Notes: generated by a model not told the origin, from the letters alone. A stretch of DNA of 64,000 nt from Bromus sterilis (GCA_950022295.1 OX465600.1:294235782-294299781), one strand, 5' to 3'. Positions 45,035 through 56,340 are shown, counted from the stretch's first letter. Numbers and translations: made by a program.

Positions 45035-45872
45035 GGCTTTGTTCGGCTGCAGGGTATCAAATACTCTAGTGGAAACAATCCTCTAGAGGATTGGGTGAAC
45101 CCCCGTCCAGCACCAAATCCCTTTGGGGAACAAACCTCCGCCCAGCATCATCACTTTTGTGCGTTCGATTCACTTCAGTTTCAAGCAACCCGTCAACAGA
45201 GGTAGGTGGTGTCGAACTAGCCCTGTCCTAGCCGCCCCAGGCTGTACTTCTCATTGACGCTCTCTGTCTTGCGCTTGAGCACGGAACCAACCGGCAGGCC
45301 GGCGCTCGACACACACTTCACCGGCGGCACCTTGGGCCAGTGCGGCGCCCTGGACGCGGCGGCTGCCTCGCCGCCGGAGCCGGACCCGGAGCTGCTGCAG
45401 GACGAGTCTGTGCTTACCTTGTCCTCCAGCTCTTTTGCGACAGTGCCGGCGTCGGGCTTGGGTGCTCCTCATGCTCTGGACGTCCTGCGGTGGGCTCCGG
45501 TTCGCGACGGCGCCATTGGAGGCGGCGACGGTGGCCTCTGGCAGGGCGTCACTGTCGACGCGCCTGGTCCAGAGCACGGTGAAGACGGAGTGAAGAAGAC
45601 GTTCTTGCTGATACTGGGGACGACGCCGCCGTCCGCTCGCTACCGCTTCGATCTGGAGAGAAATCGCTGCGCGGATTTGTTCCACGAGGTCTGGGCCGGG
45701 GATTTGATCCGCAAGGATTTTGGGAGGTTTGAGCCGTGGAAAAAAGTCGCGTGGTTTAACCGAATAGACAACAAGAGGTGGACCAGGATTTTATCCTCGC
45801 GGAGGAAATTCAAGCAGATCCACGCGGTTTTGACCTCAAACCTCGCGGGGATTGCTCCAACCGAACAAAGCC
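45035..45872. mobile_element. PIF/Harbinger-like non-autonomous element, 838 bp, with captured gene sequence
   Basis: Terminal inverted repeats GGCTTTGTTCGGCTG (left) and GGCTTTGTTCGGTTG (right, reversed) are flanked by TAA at 45032-45034 and 45873-45875, the TTA/TAA target of PIF/Harbinger. Removing the element and one TAA restores an uninterrupted reading frame in the antisense gene of B (GVGISI to KEKSAYF), which confirms the borders. There is no transposase; the interior is GC-rich and gene-derived. Confidence 0.9.
45243..45640 (-). pseudogene. Captured N-terminal fragment of a calcium-dependent protein kinase (CDPK) gene
   Basis: On the minus strand one frame gives LLHSVFTVLWTRRVDSDALP followed by a Pro/Ala-rich part, and a second, shifted frame gives GLPVGSVLKRKTESVNEKYS then LGRLGQG and a stop. 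That is the layout of the variable N-terminus of grass CDPKs just before the kinase domain, where LGRKLGQGQFG is usual; here a Lys is missing and a TAG follows GQG. The kinase domain, EF hands and the start codon context are absent. At least one frameshift separates the parts. CDPKs phosphorylate targets in response to calcium; this fragment cannot. It is a transposon-borne copy. Confidence 0.7.
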
Positions 45873-46308
45873 TAATGGAGATCCCCACACCCCTAATGGC
45901 GTATTCAGAATTTGTTATCTTCACATTGAAGAGACGTTTCCAGAGGCCCCAATGGGGATAGATCCCCAAAAAACCCTCACAGAGCGTAATGAAACAGGCA
46001 ATGTGTAGAATCCCATTGGGGGTCAAATCATGCAGTTGCAACTGATAGGCGCAAAGCAACCCCCGGAGGAAAGGATGAATGGGAAGTGCAAAACCACGGG
46101 GGAAGAAACTCTGAAAGCATACCCGCTCATCTGGACGAGGCGCAGGAACCTCCTCATCACCGAGAATCCGGGCGGCATCGCGCACCACCACGCCGTCGGC
46201 CACCAGTTCATCCAGATCTGCAGCCCCAAAAACAGAGCGCTCCAACCTACCGGTCATCCTCGCCGACTCCTGCGCTGCACTACGGGGACGCTTTCTCATG
46301 GATCTCAA

Positions 46309-46744
46309 CTAGCAAATTGAATGAAAAGACAGGCGGATGGCAAAGAGCAATGAAGGAAGAAGAAAGGAAGACAGGAGAAGGCAATGGCTAGGTGAAAACC
46401 TAGAACACACAAGGCCCCGGTATTTAACCATCAGTCCGAGCAAACAAATCATCACCGCCCATCTTGGAATCCAAGAGACGTGGCACGATCCCACGATAGC
46501 CGAGGAACATGGAAAACTCAACCGGCGCACTAACCATACCGCCCACCGCGCACAAAAAACGAAGGCCATCATCACGAAGTGCGAAATTTTCGGGCAACAG
46601 ACGTCAAGTCACTCAATTTTCACTTGACATGACGACCCAATCTGTCAGGCGAGCCAGCAAAGGTCACACCTCCGCAACGCGTCTCAAACACGCATCTTCG
46701 GTCAGCATCCAACTCTTTACAAGCTTTTTTCATATTATTTCAAA
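46309..46744. other. Upstream region of the antisense gene, element B
   Basis: This stretch would hold the promoter of the antisense gene. On the minus strand GGTTAAATACCGGGGCC near 46425 is TATA-like and lies about 120 bases upstream of the first ATG. I see no coding frame of note on either strand. Confidence 0.45.
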
Positions 46745-46991
46745 GAAAATTCTTACTCCCATTGGGAGTACCTTTATTCGAGTTCGGGTGCTCCCTCACC
46801 CAGAAGAAAAAGATATGCTCGAGTGATTTACTCGCACCAACAGACACAAAATACTCTCAGAGTTCGGGTGCTCCCTCACCCCGAAGGAAAAATGTGCTCG
46901 AGTGATCACTTGCACCAGCAGAAAAACATACTCCCAGAGTTTGGGTGCTCCCTCACTCCAAAGACAATAAAGCATTCGAGTGATTACTCGC
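46745..46991 (+). repeat. About three tandem units of 78 bp at the broken end of element B
   Basis: GTTCGGGTGCTCCCTCAC recurs at 46782, 46862 and (as GTTTGGG) 46939. Each unit also carries a CGAGTGATTTACTCG-like palindrome. The third unit is cut after GTGATTACTCGC, where element I begins; the next expected bases (ACCAACAG) are not found on the far side of I. The palindrome ACTCCCATTGGGAGT at 46756 is repeated in intron 3 of the antisense gene (near 43610). Confidence 0.8.
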
Positions 46992-48630
46992 TGATGGATT
47001 CTCGCCCCTCGTTAGTTTCCCCAAGTGGAAGGTTTGAGATGCAGTGCAGCAGCAAGTTTCCCTCGGTGAAGATACCAAGGTTATCGAACCAGTAGGACTC
47101 AGGAGATACAAGTAGGTGGCAACGTCGCCAGAAATTGCTTCCTGACTAGGGTGTTGTCGTGGACCTACACACAGCAACAAATAACTTTGCTCCCAACGAG
47201 TACAGAGGAGTTGTCAATTCCTCCGGCCTTGTCGTTTACAAAGGATCAACGCAAGAGATAAAAGGTGCAAAGGAAAGTAAAAGCTGAAAGTAAATTGAGG
47301 GTGTGAACAATAATGTGAAGATGGACCGGGGTCCCGTGATTTTCACTAGTGATGTCTCTCTCCCAAAAGACGATAAAAGTGCTAGCGAGGTAAACAAATC
47401 ACAATTGGGCAATAGATAGGACTATGAAGGCACCGCAATGCTAACTATGCTCCAAAGAAAGAAAGGGCTCAAAAGCAATGGGCAGTACGCCAAGGTAAGT
47501 AGACCAAAATCCATCTGCATCTACTACGAATCATCCACCTTGAGATATCTATCCAGAATATCTCGCTGGTATTAAGTTGTGAATCCCACCCAAAGTGTAA
47601 ACTCAAAGCAACAGACAACTGCATTAAAAGAACTTTGCGTAAAGTAAACAATCCTTGCACCCGCAGGTACAAGCACCATTGTTTTATCCCTGGTGGCAAC
47701 AACACATCCCCTAGTCTCATGTTTCTGTCACTCAAGCTAGACATCAAGGGGCTGAACCCACAATCGAGCATACCACTCTCTCTTGGAGTTGCAAATAAAA
47801 TACTTGGCCAAAGAAAATACCGCAACGGAGAACATGCAAGAATTTACTCAAGAACAAAATATAAAAGAGAAGAACCAAATATATTACTCATCACAATTTG
47901 AACATAGTCTCATAATCCATCAGATCCCAACAAACTCAGCATAGCAACAGCAGAAATTACATAGATGCCTCGATCATGTGAGGTAGCTCACGAGGACTCG
48001 AAAGTGGAAGCACAAAAAGGGGAGAGATTCATCACATAGCTACTCGTCACAGACCCATGGTCCAAACGGGACTACTCACGGCACATCCGGGAGGCGTCCA
48101 TGGCTATGGATGGTCTCCCGGAGGGGGTTCCTCCTTCCGGAAGGGTGCCGGGGCAGCTTCTCCTGGCAGCCCCGATCTTGGAACGGCGGCGGCGGCGGTA
48201 CAGAGGGGAGTTCGCGAGAAAGAGATCGATATTAGGGGTTTCCACCCCGAGGGGTAAATATAGGCGAAGGGGGGCATCGAGGGGACCCACAAGGCAGTCA
48301 GGAGGGTCCTTGGCGCGGCCTTGGGTGGGGCCGCGCCACGTGCCTCCTGGCTGCCTGGTGGTGGCCCCCCTTCCCTCTTCTGGTGATTCCGAAAGCTTCT
48401 GTTGCGCTGATTTTTTTTATATTTTCCCGGAATTTTTGGAGCACTTTTAATGGCCGGAAAACCTGAAATACAAAAATAGCCGAAAACAGAAACTGGCAAC
48501 TGGGTGCACTGAGTTAATAGGTTAGTCCAAATAGGTTCAAAAGTGTATGAAAGTTCTAGAAAAACATGGCAAAGTCACACAAAACATGCATGGAGCAAGC
48601 AGAAATTATAGATACGTTTGGGATGTGTCA
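46992..48630 (-). repeat. 3' LTR of element I (1639 bp)
   Basis: Plus-strand ends TGATGGATTCTCGCCCC and GGATGTGTCA; the latter has two changes from the family GGACGTATCA. The purine tract lies next to it at 48631. It is near-identical in length to its partner (1640 bp). Confidence 0.92.
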
Positions 48631-51540
48631 ACATCCCCAAGCTTAATTCCTGCTCGTCCTCGAGTAGGTAAATGATAACAAGCATAATTTCTGTGGTGAC
48701 ATGCCACACAACCAAATAAGGAATTTTAAGTAAAGCAAGCAAAGCATGCAATTCAATTCAAGTCTTAACAAGCAAGAGTCTATATTAGCATTGACACAAG
48801 CAACAAAAGAACAATGGGTGCAAGAGCTCTCGCTATCCGTGACTCGAATGTCTCCAAATGGTGTTTGCGTGCAAGCAAGGGACTGGGAAGAAAGAGAAAA
48901 AAAAGGTTGTTGAGAACAACTATCTACTAAATTTTCACACTTGGTCTCCTTTGGATTCTTATCTGGACTCGTCCCCAGACCACTAGCCAGGTACAAGTCA
49001 AACTGATCCACTCCAGTTCGACATTTTGAGCACTCATGCAATGGATGAGCGTGAGCAAGAAAGTTGACACCTAAAAGGCGAAACAGAAAGAAGGTGGAGG
49101 AGGAAGACAAAAAGGTGTGAAAGGCTCACATCAATGAGGACAATCATAGGCGAGAGAAGGCCATATGATAGATATGATGTGAGGAGTAGGGATTGCCATA
49201 CAACGGATGCACATGTGAGCTAAAAGCTCTCCAAGGGAACTAGTGGGGGTGCATCTAACTTGCTTGCTCAAGAAGACCTAGAGCTCGTTTGAGGAGGCTC
49301 ATCATTGTAATATACAAGCCAAGTTCTATAGTGTGAAGGGTCCCCACATAGCTATATGCATGATGATGATCTCTATGGAGTACAAGGGATAGAAGATGAA
49401 GTAATAGTGTGGATCTCTCAAAAGGAATAGTAGTATGCCCCCTTCTCTCTTTTTCTTTTTTTTCTTTTTCTCTTTATTTTTTATTTTTTTGGTGGCCTCA
49501 ATGGCTCTTTCTATTTAACTCTCATTTGTCCTCTTTGGGATCTTTTGATTTTGTCCTCTTTGGGATCTTTTCCTCACTTTAGGGGCAATAGTCTATATTT
49601 TACAAGAATATAGGAGATCTTTCACACTTTACAAAGGTACTCACATAAAGAAAATGTAACTATCATGATGAAAATGTATGCCTCTGCCAGGGTAGCAGGA
49701 TATGCAATGATACTAGCGCGTCATGTAGAAATGACTAGGGCAAGGCCCAACTAGCATGCGGCTCATCGATCAAGCAAGTAGCATGGATGACATGAGGATC
49801 AAGTCATGAGAAGGTGGATGTTGCATGGCAATGTATCTCGGAAAGGCTATGGAGATGCCTTGTAGGTAGGTATGGTGGCTGTTTTGAGGAAAGATATGAG
49901 GAGGCTTATGATGACAGAGCGTATCATGCCAAGGGTTTGGATGCACCGGCGAAGTATGCGCCAACTCTCAAGGTGAGAAAGGGCAATGCACGGTACCGAA
50001 GAGGCTAGAAAAAGTATAGGTGGGTGGAAGTGTCAACTTTCGAATACTCACATTAGTCCGAAGAATTCATGCACTTGTTATCGGTAACTCTCAATCCAAT
50101 CTGGAGGTTCACAAAGAGACAGGTACCCCGAGGAGGAGTGTATGGGTTTTTGGTTATCCTTGCGCATCCTCGACTCATGGTACGTGAGTGTACTCTAATA
50201 TTCGAACCCTCCAGAGGTTAGTGATCCATCTAGTAGCTAGAGTTCTCAACAGGGATTTTTTTGGTTTTCGAAAAACACACGGATTGCCCAAAATACGACA
50301 TCTATCACTAATAGGCAAGAGATCTTGACACCAAAAGTTCAAACATTACTCTAATCAATACCTCAAAACTTTTGCAAGTTACTACTACAAAGAGAAAAGC
50401 AACTTTAACTACCTACTTTCAGTCAAGACACGGAACTCAGTGCAACAGGCAAACTCTCTAACAAGATAAAACATGCAACCTATAGAAAGTTCAACCTAAT
50501 ACAAAAGAAAATCTCTAGAAAAACTAAAGCACTACAACTAAACAGAACAACAACTAAGAAAAGAAAAAGAACAACTCACAGCTAAAAGAATACGCATGAA
50601 AATCCTATGAGGAGTTCTAGTTCAAGCGGAGCTTGAATCTCTCCCACACAAAAGAGTAAGTTGGGGTCTAACTTGTTACTACATAAAAGAAAGCAAAACA
50701 AACCTAGAAAAGTAAAGAGCGAGACGCTCCAAGCAAAGCACATAACGCATGAAGTGATAAAAATATAGTGCAACGAGGGACAAACTGATGATTGTTGATG
50801 AAGAAGGGGATGCATCGGGGCATCCCCAAGTTTAGACGCTTGAGTCTTCTTGAATATTTATTGGGGGTGCACATGGGCAAGCCCAAGCTTGAGCGTTTGA
50901 CACTCCTGAATCTTCTTTCATCACCTTCCATCGCGCACTTGAAAACTCCCTTCATACATAACTCATTGTTGGCTGATTAGATAGGTTAGTACCCTAATAA
51001 AATAATTTTCCTCTACTGCAAATAAAGATAATCTTGAAGAGCTACTGTTTCTCAAGATTTCCAAAAAGTTTTTGCAAAGAAAAAGCAAGCTTAAGGTTTG
51101 CAAAAGTAAGGAGAGACAAAACGTGGCAGAATCTGTGAAAAACAGAACAGCAGATAGAAACGAAATTTTTAGAGTTACTTATGCAACTCAAATAAAAAAA
51201 CTCAGAACATAAGGAAGTTTCGTAATTGTATAGAGCACTCTATAAAAAATTCAGCTCAAAAATATGAACTGGGATTTTTCTGCGATTTTTCTAGCCACGA
51301 GGACATAATCTATTTTCTGGACAGCATGTCACAACTTTCACTTCCCTTGCCGTATGAGGCTAAACTTGGCACAAAGCTTGAAAAGTAAAGATACAATCAT
51401 GTTGCTACAGTAGTAACAATCATCAAGACCACTAAGAACATAAAAAAATCAAAAAGAAAAACCTAAATTCGTTGCGGGCTGCCTCCCGAAAGCGCTTCTT
51501 TAGAGCCATTAGCTAGGCTTAAAGATTATAGAAGATGCTC
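48631..51540 (-). other. Non-coding 3' region of element I
   Basis: Colinear with the 3' region of D, including the part lost from H. A pyrimidine run at 49440-49500 and GCTACAGTAGTAACAATCAT near 51403 are landmarks. No gene seen. Confidence 0.78.
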
Positions 51541-52753
51541 TCACAAAAATAAGAATTTTGAAGCAAAGAGAGCATCAAGAAGAAAATATGAAACACATTT
51601 AATCCTAACCCACTTCCTATGCATAGGCATCTTGTCAGAAAATAAATCAAAGAAGCACAAAGTGACATGCATAGGAAGGTCGAAAAAGAACAACTTCAAA
51701 ACTTTCAACATGAAGAGAGGTGTTTTAGTAATATGGAAGTTTCTACAACCAAACTTCCCTCTCTCGAAATAATTTTCAGTAGTATCATGAACAACATCAA
51801 GAATATGACTATCACATAAATCATGTTGTTCATGACCTACAAGCACACGAGTATAGTTTTCAACATGGTCTTTAGGATTATAAGATAAATGCAACCCATC
51901 ACATTGAGCCTTGATAAGGGAAAAATTCTCAGGAGTTGGAGGTTTCAAAAGGATAATATGGCAATCAAGTGTGGGTGCAATAGAAAAAATTTCATGCTTA
52001 ACATGAGGAACTATAGAAAGTTCATCTCCGTAAGCATCATCCATAGTGGCATCATGGCCATAAGCATAGAAGGCATCAACGTCATCAAAAAGGGATATTT
52101 CAAAAGAATCCATAGGATCATAACACTCATATAAGGTAAGATTCAAAGAGTTACTCTCATTAGAAGGTAGACATGGATGGCTGCATTCTTCCTCCTTTTG
52201 TTCGTCACTCTCCTCTCTTTTTCACCCAAGGAGCTTTCGGTTTCATCAATTTCTTCTTTGATAGAGTCCTGCAAAACATTAGTCTCTTCCTTTGGGGGAG
52301 AGATTCTCTCAAGATGATCAGTAATATAATAATTTGCATCATAATTTTCCAAACAATAGTTAAGTATAGAAAGACTCTCAGATTTGTAAGGAGCATCATC
52401 AATATTTTTAATAAGAGAAGTAATTTCATAGGCACCCTTATAAGCAACAAATTCTTCTATTTCCTCTGCATCATAAAAATCATAGTTTATCTTAACATAA
52501 GAAGCTAAGGTTTCATCATCATTGTACTCACATTGGAAAGCAAGGTGTTTGTGCCTCATAAAGCAACAAGATTCATCCCTGCAAAAAGATATATTATATA
52601 TTGAGCACAAGTTTCTAGCATACTCATACAACTGATGTATTTGTTTCCATAAGTGTATCCCCTTTTGAGACAAGCGTGTTCCTTGTACCACTTTTGCTGA
52701 TCCTCGGTGAATCCTCCATGCCAATAAGTTCTGGTTTCAAAGAAGTCAGACAT
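51541..52753 (-). pseudogene. Conserved unknown frame of element I
   Basis: An ATG at 52753 (MSDFFETRTYWHGGFTEDQQ) starts the region. The frame shifts to one running 52724-52143 (SCCFMRHKHLAFQCEYNDDE, acidic, ending KERRVTNKRRKN), and a third piece, 52146-51541, carries TLDCHIILLKPPTPENFSLI, ENYFERGKFGCRNF, PLFMLKVLKLFFFDLP and HRKWVRIKC. The last part matches element G's frame at 31411-31668. Overall it is acidic with a hydrophobic patch (FFFDLPMHVTLCFFDLF) that could be a membrane segment or a buried helix. I cannot name the family. Two frame breaks make the copy non-functional unless one reflects an unrecognised intron. Confidence 0.62.
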
Positions 52754-52902
52754 TGATTGGCAAGTAAGGAACTAGACATACTATTTTTTTTTTTTTGAAT
52801 TTTTGATAAAGGACACAAAAGTAAAAACAGAAAGGTAAACTAACAAGACTAAAAAGCAAAGATAAAAGATAGTGTGCAACTCCCCTATCTTGTAGACTTG
52901 AG

Positions 52903-52920
52903 TCCCCGGCAACAGCGCCA
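52903..52920 (-). promoter_or_regulatory. Primer-binding site of element I
   Basis: Minus strand TGGCGCTGTTGCCGGGGA, identical to that of element F, ten bases from the LTR. Confidence 0.83.
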
Positions 52921-52930
52921 GAAATTTGCT

Positions 52931-54570
52931 TGATGGCTTCTCGCCCCTCGTTGGTTACCCCAAGTGGAAGGTTTGAGATGCAGTGCAGCAGCAAGTTTCC
53001 CTCAGTGAAGATACCAAGGTTATCGAACCAGTAGGACTCAGGAGATACAAGTAGGTGGCAACGTCGCCAGAAATTTCTTCCTGACTAGGGTGTTGTCGTG
53101 GACCTGCACACAGCAACAAATAACTTTTCTCCCAACGAGTACAGAGGAGTTGTCAATTCCTCCGGCCTTGTCGTTTACAAAGGATCAACGCAAGAGATAA
53201 AAGGTGCAAAGGAAAGTAAAATCTGAAAGTAAATTGAGGGTGTGAACAATAATGTGAAGATGGACCGGGGTCCCATGATTTTCACTAGTGATGTCTCTCT
53301 CCCAAAAGACGATAAAACTGCTAGCGAGGTAAACAAATCACAGTTGGGCAATTGACAGGATTACGAAGACACCGCAATGCTAACTATGCGGCAAAGAAAG
53401 GAAGGGCTCAAAAGCAATGAGCAGTACGCAAAGGTAAGTAGACCAAAATCCATCTGCATCTACTACGAATCATCCACCTTGAGATATCTATCCAGAACAT
53501 CTCGCTGGTATTAAGTTGCGAATCCCACCCAAAGTGTAAACTCAAAGCAACAAACAACTGCATTAAAAGAACTTTGCGTAAAGTAAACAATCCTTGCACC
53601 CGCAGGTACAAGCACCGTTGTTTTATCCCTGGTGGCAACAGCACATCCCCTAGTCTCATGTTTCTGTCACTCAAGCTAGACATTAAGGGGCTGAAACCAC
53701 AATCGAGCATAACGCTCTCTCTTGGAGTTGCAAATAAAATACTTGGCCAAACAAAAAACCGCAACGGAGAACATGCAAGAATTTACTCAAGAACAAAATA
53801 TAAAAGAGAAGAACCAAATATATTACTCATCACAATTTGAACATAGTCTCATAATCCATCAGATCCCAACAAACTCAGCATAGCAACAGCAGAAATTACA
53901 TAGATGCCTCGATCATGTGAGGCAGCTCACGAGGACTCGAAAGTGGAAGCACAAAAAGGGGAGAGATTCATCACATAGCTACTGGTCACGGACCCATGGT
54001 CCAAGGGGGACTACTCACGGCACATCCGAGAGGCGTCCATGGCTATGGATGGTCTCCCGGAGGGGGTTCCTCCTTCCGGCAGGGTGCCGGGGCAGCTTCT
54101 CCAGGCAGCCCCGATCTTGAAACGGCGGCGGCGGAGGAACAGATGGGAGTTCACGAGAAAGAGATCGATATTAGGGGTTTCCACCCCGAGGGGTAAATAT
54201 AGGCGAAGGGGGCATCGAGGGGACCCACGAGGCTGTCAGGAGGGTCCCTGGCGCGGCCCAGGGTGGGGCCGCGTCACCTGCCCTCCTGGATGCCTGGTGG
54301 TGGCCCCCCTTCCCTCTCTTGGTGATTCCGGAAGCTTCTGTTGCGCTGATTTTTTATATATTTTTCCCGGAATTTTTGGAGCACTTTTAATGGCCGGAAA
54401 ACCTGAAATAAAAAAACAGCAGAAAACAGAAACTGGCAACTGGGTGCACTGAGTTAATAGGTTAGTCCAAATAGGTTCAAAATTGTATGAAAGTTCAAGC
54501 AAAACATGCCAAAGTCACACAAAACATGCATGGAGCAAGAAGAAATTATAGATACGTTTGGGACGTATCA
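52931..54570 (-). repeat. 5' LTR of element I (1640 bp)
   Basis: Plus-strand ends TGATGGCTTCTCGCCCC and GGACGTATCA, followed by CTCGC. Few differences from the 3' LTR are visible, suggesting a comparatively recent insertion. Confidence 0.92.
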
Positions 54571-56086
54571 CTCGCAAAAGAGGACCGAAATCCTTAAGCT
54601 TCTAGCCGCAGGTATTATCTACCCTATAGCCGATAGTAAGTGGGTAAGTCCAGTTCATTGTGTTCCTAAGAAAGGAGGGACAACTGTAGTCCCTAATGAT
54701 AAAAATGAACTAATACCTCAGAGAATTATTATTGGATATAGAATGTGTATTGATTACAGGAAGTTGAACAAGGCAACCAGGAAGGACCACTACCCGCTGC
54801 CTTTCATTGATCAGATGCTTGAGAGGTTGTCGAAAAACACCCACTTTTGCTATCTTTGCGGGTACTCTGGCTTCTCTCAAATTCATGTTAACACTGTCGA
54901 TCAAGAGAATACCACTTTCACTTGTCCTTATGGTACTTATGCTTTCATGCGTATGCCTTTTGGTTTATGCAATGCCCCTGCTACTTTTCAGAGATGTATG
55001 TCTGCAATATTTCATGCCTTATGTGAGGAGATTGTGGAAGTCTTCATGGACGATTTCTCTGTCTATGGAACTTCCTTTGACCACTGTCTCCACAATCTTA
55101 ATAAAGTTTTGCAGAGATGCGTGGATACAAATTTAGTTCTAAACTGGGAAAAGTGCCACTTCATGGTTAACGAAGGGATCGTGCTTGGCCACAAGATTTC
55201 CGAGAGGGGAATGGAAGTGGACAAGGCGAAGATTGAAGCTATCGAAAGGATGCCCTATCCAAGGGACATTAAAGGTATTCGTAGTTTTCTCGGTCATGCT
55301 GGTTTCTATAGAAGATTTATTAAAGACTTTTCTAAGACCTCGAGACCCCTCACTAATCTTCTCCAGAAGGATGTTCCTTTTGTATTTGATGAAGATTGTA
55401 AGGAGGCTTTCGAAGTTCTTAAGAAAGCTTTAATAACCGATCCTATAGTAAAACCGCCTGACTGGAATTTTCCCTTTGAAATTAAGTGTGATGCTAGTGA
55501 TTTTTCTGTTGGATCTGTTTTAGGACAAAGGGTTGATAAAAGGTTGAATGTTATTTATTATGCTAGTAAGACCCTTGGTAGTGCTCAAAAGAATTATGCT
55601 ACTACTGAGAAGGAATTCTTAGAAGTAGTGTTTGCTTGTGATAAGTTTAGGCAGTATATTGTTGATTCTAAAGTTATTATTCATACTGACCATGCTGCCA
55701 TTAAGTATATTATGAAGAAGAAGGATGCCAACCCAAGACTCATCAGATGGGTACTCCTCCTTCAAGAATTTGATTTGCAGATTGTTGATAGAAAAGGAGC
55801 AGACAACCCTGTAGCGGGCAATATTTCAAGGATGGAAGATATACCGCATGATCCCATCCCAGTCAACGACAGTTTTCAAGAAGAACAACTTGCCATTGTT
55901 AAGGTGCAATCTCTTTCCGATCGTTAGTTTGCAGATTACGCTAATTTTATCGTTGCAAAGTATTTGCCTCTAGGTTTAACATTTCAGCAAAGGAATAAAT
56001 TCTTCCATGATTTGAGGCATTACTTTTGGGTTGACCCACATCTTTTCAAAGAAGGTCCAGACGGGATCGTGAGAAGATGCATACCG
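54571..56086 (+). pseudogene. Reverse transcriptase-RNase H-integrase fragment of element F
   Basis: The frame enters at TEILKLLAAGIIYPIADSKW, missing the first part of the enzyme. CIDYRKLNKATRKDHYPLPF, the fingers-palm region GYSGFSQIHV, and FMDDFSVYG (catalytic Asp pair at 55049-55054) follow; FMDD with FSVYG is typical of Athila-like elements. RNase H has CDASDFSVGSVLGQR at about 55487, TEKEFLEVVFACDKFRQYIV and HTDHAAIKYIM. A TAG at 55925-55927 replaces what is usually Trp (SDR*FADYAN). The integrase zinc-binding start (FFHDLRHYFWVDPHLFKEGP) is cut at 56086 by element K. Copies RNA to DNA in an intact element; here truncated at both ends. Confidence 0.9.
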
Positions 56087-56340
56087 TGTGACACCCTGGA
56101 TTTCGGAACTTTCTTTTTCCAAAAACTTTTCGGATTTATTTCTGGTTTTGTGATTTGATTTGATTTTGATCACCTCATTGGACTTGAAACTTGAGCATAT
56201 TTTCTTTCCATGCTCAAGTGACCCTTGATTACAAGCCTTTCCCATGTCATTCCATGGACCCATCTCATCCAAGCCACCATTTTATTAAAACCATATATTC
56301 CTTTTTCCAATAAAAGGGATATTCCTATTATTTGAGGTTT

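Larger units (their letters stand above)
42203..46308 (-). pseudogene. Antisense gene of element B, exons 1-7 (gypsy-type transposon domain, PF04195-like)
   Basis: Minus-strand exons fit GT/AG rules with phase kept: 46308-44571 (interrupted at 45035-45875 by the Harbinger-like element), 44497-44148, 44071-43753, 43508-43415, 43348-43148, 43061-42640 and probably 42510-42297. Exon 1 encodes SFFPRGFALPIHPFLRGLLC, LTPNGILHIACFITLCEGFL and RSWFYLKDQ, wording I associate with Pfam 'Putative gypsy type transposon' (PF04195). Later exons are Ser/Ala-rich, then coiled coil (KKELAELRAALDSKEKELQA). Exon 6 reaches a TAG at 42640; exon 7 opens in a compatible frame beyond it, so the stop may be a mutation. 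The last exon lies at 42209-34242. Role unknown; antisense genes occur in other Tat elements. Confidence 0.75.
24065..46991 (+). mobile_element. Element B: Gypsy element without polymerase, with a long antisense gene
   Basis: B has a 5' LTR (24065-24512) related to element A's, a gag-position frame (24835-25978), a protease fragment (~32663-33230), a 68-bp tandem array (33383-34131), a multi-exon gene on the opposite strand (34242-46308) and a further tandem array (46745-46991). It is split by G, H and a Harbinger-like element. No reverse transcriptase or integrase lies between protease and the repeats. The 3' LTR is missing; B ends abruptly at the border with element I. Tat-group elements such as Grande are known to carry antisense genes and 3' tandem repeats, which supports placing B near A. 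Confidence 0.82.
46992..54570 (-). mobile_element. Element I: complete non-autonomous Gypsy element, 7.6 kb
   Basis: LTRs at 46992-48630 and 52931-54570, flanked by CTCGC at 46987-46991 and 54571-54575. Minus-strand order: 5' LTR, primer-binding site, a frame of unknown function (52753-51541), non-coding region, 3' LTR. There is no recognisable gag, protease or polymerase. Its coding frame matches element G's, not D's or H's. The two flanks derive from different elements (B left, F right). Confidence 0.92.
21631..56086 (+). mobile_element. Element F: Athila-like Gypsy element, split by B, I and K
   Basis: F begins with an LTR at 21631 and a gag remnant up to 24064, where element B inserted. 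A polymerase fragment in the same orientation resumes at 54571 and runs to 56086, where K inserted in the integrase zinc-binding region. I join the pieces as one element because order, strand and lineage (Athila-like Gag and FMDDFSVYG polymerase) agree; the gag end, protease and start of reverse transcriptase are missing, apparently through a deletion that also removed B's 3' end. The left flank is GTGGC. Confidence 0.7.

Noticed and set aside
45254..45961. 235-codon plus-strand frame through the Harbinger-like element
   Set aside because: It runs antisense to the CDPK-derived sequence and continues across the transposon border into unrelated DNA.
54571..56086. Polymerase fragment as a separate tenth retrotransposon
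   Set aside because: Strand, lineage and order fit the missing part of element F, so a single element is simpler; not proven.
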